A DNA stretch of 7,639 nt from JBLIOB01 sp047639575. Its GTDB lineage: Bacteria; Bacteroidota; Bacteroidia; Flavobacteriales_D; Parvicellaceae. The notes under the pieces are model-generated. The model saw nothing but the letters and a program-made list of their open reading frames with translations. It did no database searches and was not told the origin of the DNA. The translations under genes and the position numbers were made by a program. Shown piece by piece: positions 6,345 to 7,639 of this stretch (position 1 is its first letter; the number at the start of each line of letters is the position of its first letter). The DNA is taken from NCBI GenBank assembly GCA_047639575.1, contig JBLIOB010000208.1:1-7639 (forward strand). Direction: 5' to 3'.

Positions 6345-6349
6345 GCTTC
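6330..6349. terminator. Candidate bidirectional hairpin spanning both convergent stop codons
   Basis: GAAGCT (6330-6335) and AGCTTC (6344-6349) form a perfect 6-bp stem with an 8-base loop. The element includes the TAA of the DUF4294 gene and two bases of the stop codon of the opposing peptidase gene. Read on the minus strand it is followed by TTTTCC, a short T run; on the plus strand no T run follows. A weak terminator serving mainly the peptidase gene is plausible but not shown. Confidence 0.3.
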
Positions 6350-7639
6350 AAAATTTAACTAGTTGATGACTACTTCGTTCGTCATTGGAAATAATATGAG
6401 CCGTATAAATTCCAGGATCTAGTTGATCCAAACTCAATTCCACTTCAGCCTGGCCTGAACTATTAATGGCTTTAACCAGTTTCCCATTAACGTCAACTAT
6501 TTGAATTTCTTTATCCCTGCTTGATTTAAATTTAAAAGTCAGCTCATTGTTAAATGGATTTGGGAAAATCGAAGTTTGATTTAGTAATGTCATTTCTGAT
6601 ACAGCGATTCCAGAACAATTAATTTGTGTGCTTGCATCTTGAACTAACGTTCCATTTTGAACGTACCAATTCTCCCAAGTTCCACCGCTTCCAGTTTCCC
6701 AATCAGAGAGATCAAACCAGTTCGTTCCCGCATTCGTTCCATTTACAATATAGACCTTAACGGCTTGTCCACTTTGATCCCAGTTTAATGGAGCCCCAGC
6801 AGTACAAGTTTCAGGAACATTACTCACAACTTCGCAATTAGTTTGTAGGAAGTAGGCAGTTTCGGGATACGTTGGCCAATCTCCAAAAACGGTAGCCTTC
6901 CCGTCTGGTGCAACGCATACGGCTGTATACTCGTTACAAGCGATTCCTTTCGCGTTAATCCCGTAATCTTCAATCATTCTTGCTAAGAAAGTCATATGTC
7001 TCCCTTTACGGTCAGGATCATCGTAGTGAGAGTCGGTAACTACTTCTTCTAAGTAATCTACGTTTAGAAAAGCGGTAGAATCAACGGTGACGTCAATATC
7101 AAACGGGTTTGCCAAAGCTGCTGCTGAAGTAACCGTTCCATTTTCAGCAGAGAAATAATAATTACCAAGTATTGCCATGCCAGCACTAGTGCCACCGATA
7201 ACGATGTCTCTATTTAAAATTCCTTCGTTAATAGCAGAATCGATTGGTGTATTTCGCCAATAAGACACATAATTCCACTGGTCGCCACCGGCAAACCAAA
7301 TGGCTTCTGCATTTAATATTTTATTCAGAACATAAGTGTCGTTGGCTGCAGAAGAATTATTAAAAACGATAGTCTCGACTGAGTTTACACTGACCCCAAG
7401 ATCCGTATACATGTAATCGTTGTATCCATCGGATCCGCTCGTTCTTAGCACTAATACATCACCTCCGCCAGCTCTATTTAAGAACCAACGCATAGCTTCA
7501 TCATGCTCTGTAGCTCCTCCCATCATACATGCGCCACCTTGAGCGGTCGCTAAAGAATCAAATGTGTTTCCCGTAAAATAGGAAGTATAGTTTTGAGCTT
7601 GGACCGTGCCCAAGAATAAAAAAGAAAATAAGATTAAGA
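6348..7639 (-). CDS. Cyanophycinase-like S51 peptidase with T9SS tail, 5' partial
   Basis: The frame stays open to the right edge. The first usable in-window start is a TTG at 7611-7613, but upstream codons read LILFSFLFL and continue into GTVQAQ. Together they are the core and cleavage region of a signal peptide (cut likely VQA|Q), so the true start lies beyond the window. Numbering from that TTG codon, the catalytic domain resembles peptidase family S51 (cyanophycinase/peptidase E): MMGGATEHDEAM (30-41), WFAGGDQ (106-112), nucleophile elbow GGTSAGM (140-146, Ser143) and DSHYDDPDRKGRH (194-206, His196). These enzymes cleave aspartyl-type dipeptide or cyanophycin bonds. A linker with several cysteines (260, 270, 333) leads to a T9SS type A sorting domain from about 348 (SIFPNPFNNELTF...LDPGIYTAHI...LVKF), so the product is exported through the outer membrane. 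The substrate is not established. Confidence 0.88.
   Translation of the reverse strand, partial: LILFSFLFLGTVQAQNYTSYFTGNTFDSLATAQGGACMMGGATEHDEAMRWFLNRAGGGDVLVLRTSGSDGYNDYMYTDLGVSVNSVETIVFNNSSAANDTYVLNKILNAEAIWFAGGDQWNYVSYWRNTPIDSAINEGILNRDIVIGGTSAGMAILGNYYFSAENGTVTSAAALANPFDIDVTVDSTAFLNVDYLEEVVTDSHYDDPDRKGRHMTFLARMIEDYGINAKGIACNEYTAVCVAPDGKATVFGDWPTYPETAYFLQTNCEVVSNVPETCTAGAPLNWDQSGQAVKVYIVNGTNAGTNWFDLSDWETGSGGTWENWYVQNGTLVQDASTQINCSGIAVSEMTLLNQTSIFPNPFNNELTFKFKSSRDKEIQIVDVNGKLVKAINSSGQAEVELSLDQLDPGIYTAHIISNDERSSHQLVKF

Noticed and set aside
7611..7613. TTG as the start of the cyanophycinase-like gene
   Set aside because: The upstream codons continue a signal-peptide hydrophobic core to the edge of the window, so this TTG is an internal leucine.
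1..7639. A defence, mobile or secondary-metabolite system
   Set aside because: There is no nuclease, transposase, integrase, toxin-antitoxin pair, CRISPR array or biosynthetic cluster. The ankyrin and MoxR genes alone do not make a defence island.

Overview
The window looks like an ordinary chromosomal stretch from a member of the Bacteroidota, most likely a free-living or marine Flavobacteriia-type organism. Three things point there: a secreted protein ending in a type IX secretion (T9SS) type A sorting domain, a DUF4294 protein (a family largely confined to Bacteroidota), and AT-rich leaders without clear Shine-Dalgarno sequences. I see no rRNA, tRNA, CRISPR array, insertion sequence, phage gene or integration site. 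Coding density is high; the largest gaps are about 180-190 bases.

Layout, left to right. (1) The 3' part of an ankyrin-repeat/WG-repeat protein (+) enters from the left edge. (2) It converges, 14 bases apart, on a MoxR-type AAA+ ATPase (-). (3) A 180-base divergent intergenic region holds two look-alike 13-bp palindromes and separates the ATPase from an unrecognised 84-residue gene (+). (4) A six-helix integral membrane protein (+) follows and ends in an A/T hairpin plus a pyrimidine tract. (5) Next come a full-length biotin carboxylase (+) and, 30 bases later, a small lipoprotein (+). They probably form one transcription unit, closed by the best terminator-like hairpin in the window. (6) A signal-peptide-bearing DUF4294 protein (+) begins at GTG and converges with only 3 bases between stop codons on (7) a cyanophycinase-like serine peptidase (-) with a T9SS tail, whose 5' end leaves the window on the right.

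The genes do not make up an obvious pathway. The biotin carboxylase lacks its usual biotin-carrier and carboxyltransferase neighbours, and the MoxR ATPase lacks its usual von Willebrand factor A (VWA) partner gene. The DUF4294 protein, the lipoprotein and the peptidase are all envelope or exported proteins, but nothing in the sequence links them functionally. I did not find a convincing previously undescribed system. The most useful leads are the T9SS-exported cyanophycinase-like enzyme with an altered arginine motif, and the paired palindromes in the divergent regulatory region. Both edge genes are truncated, so their in-window start codons are not the real starts.
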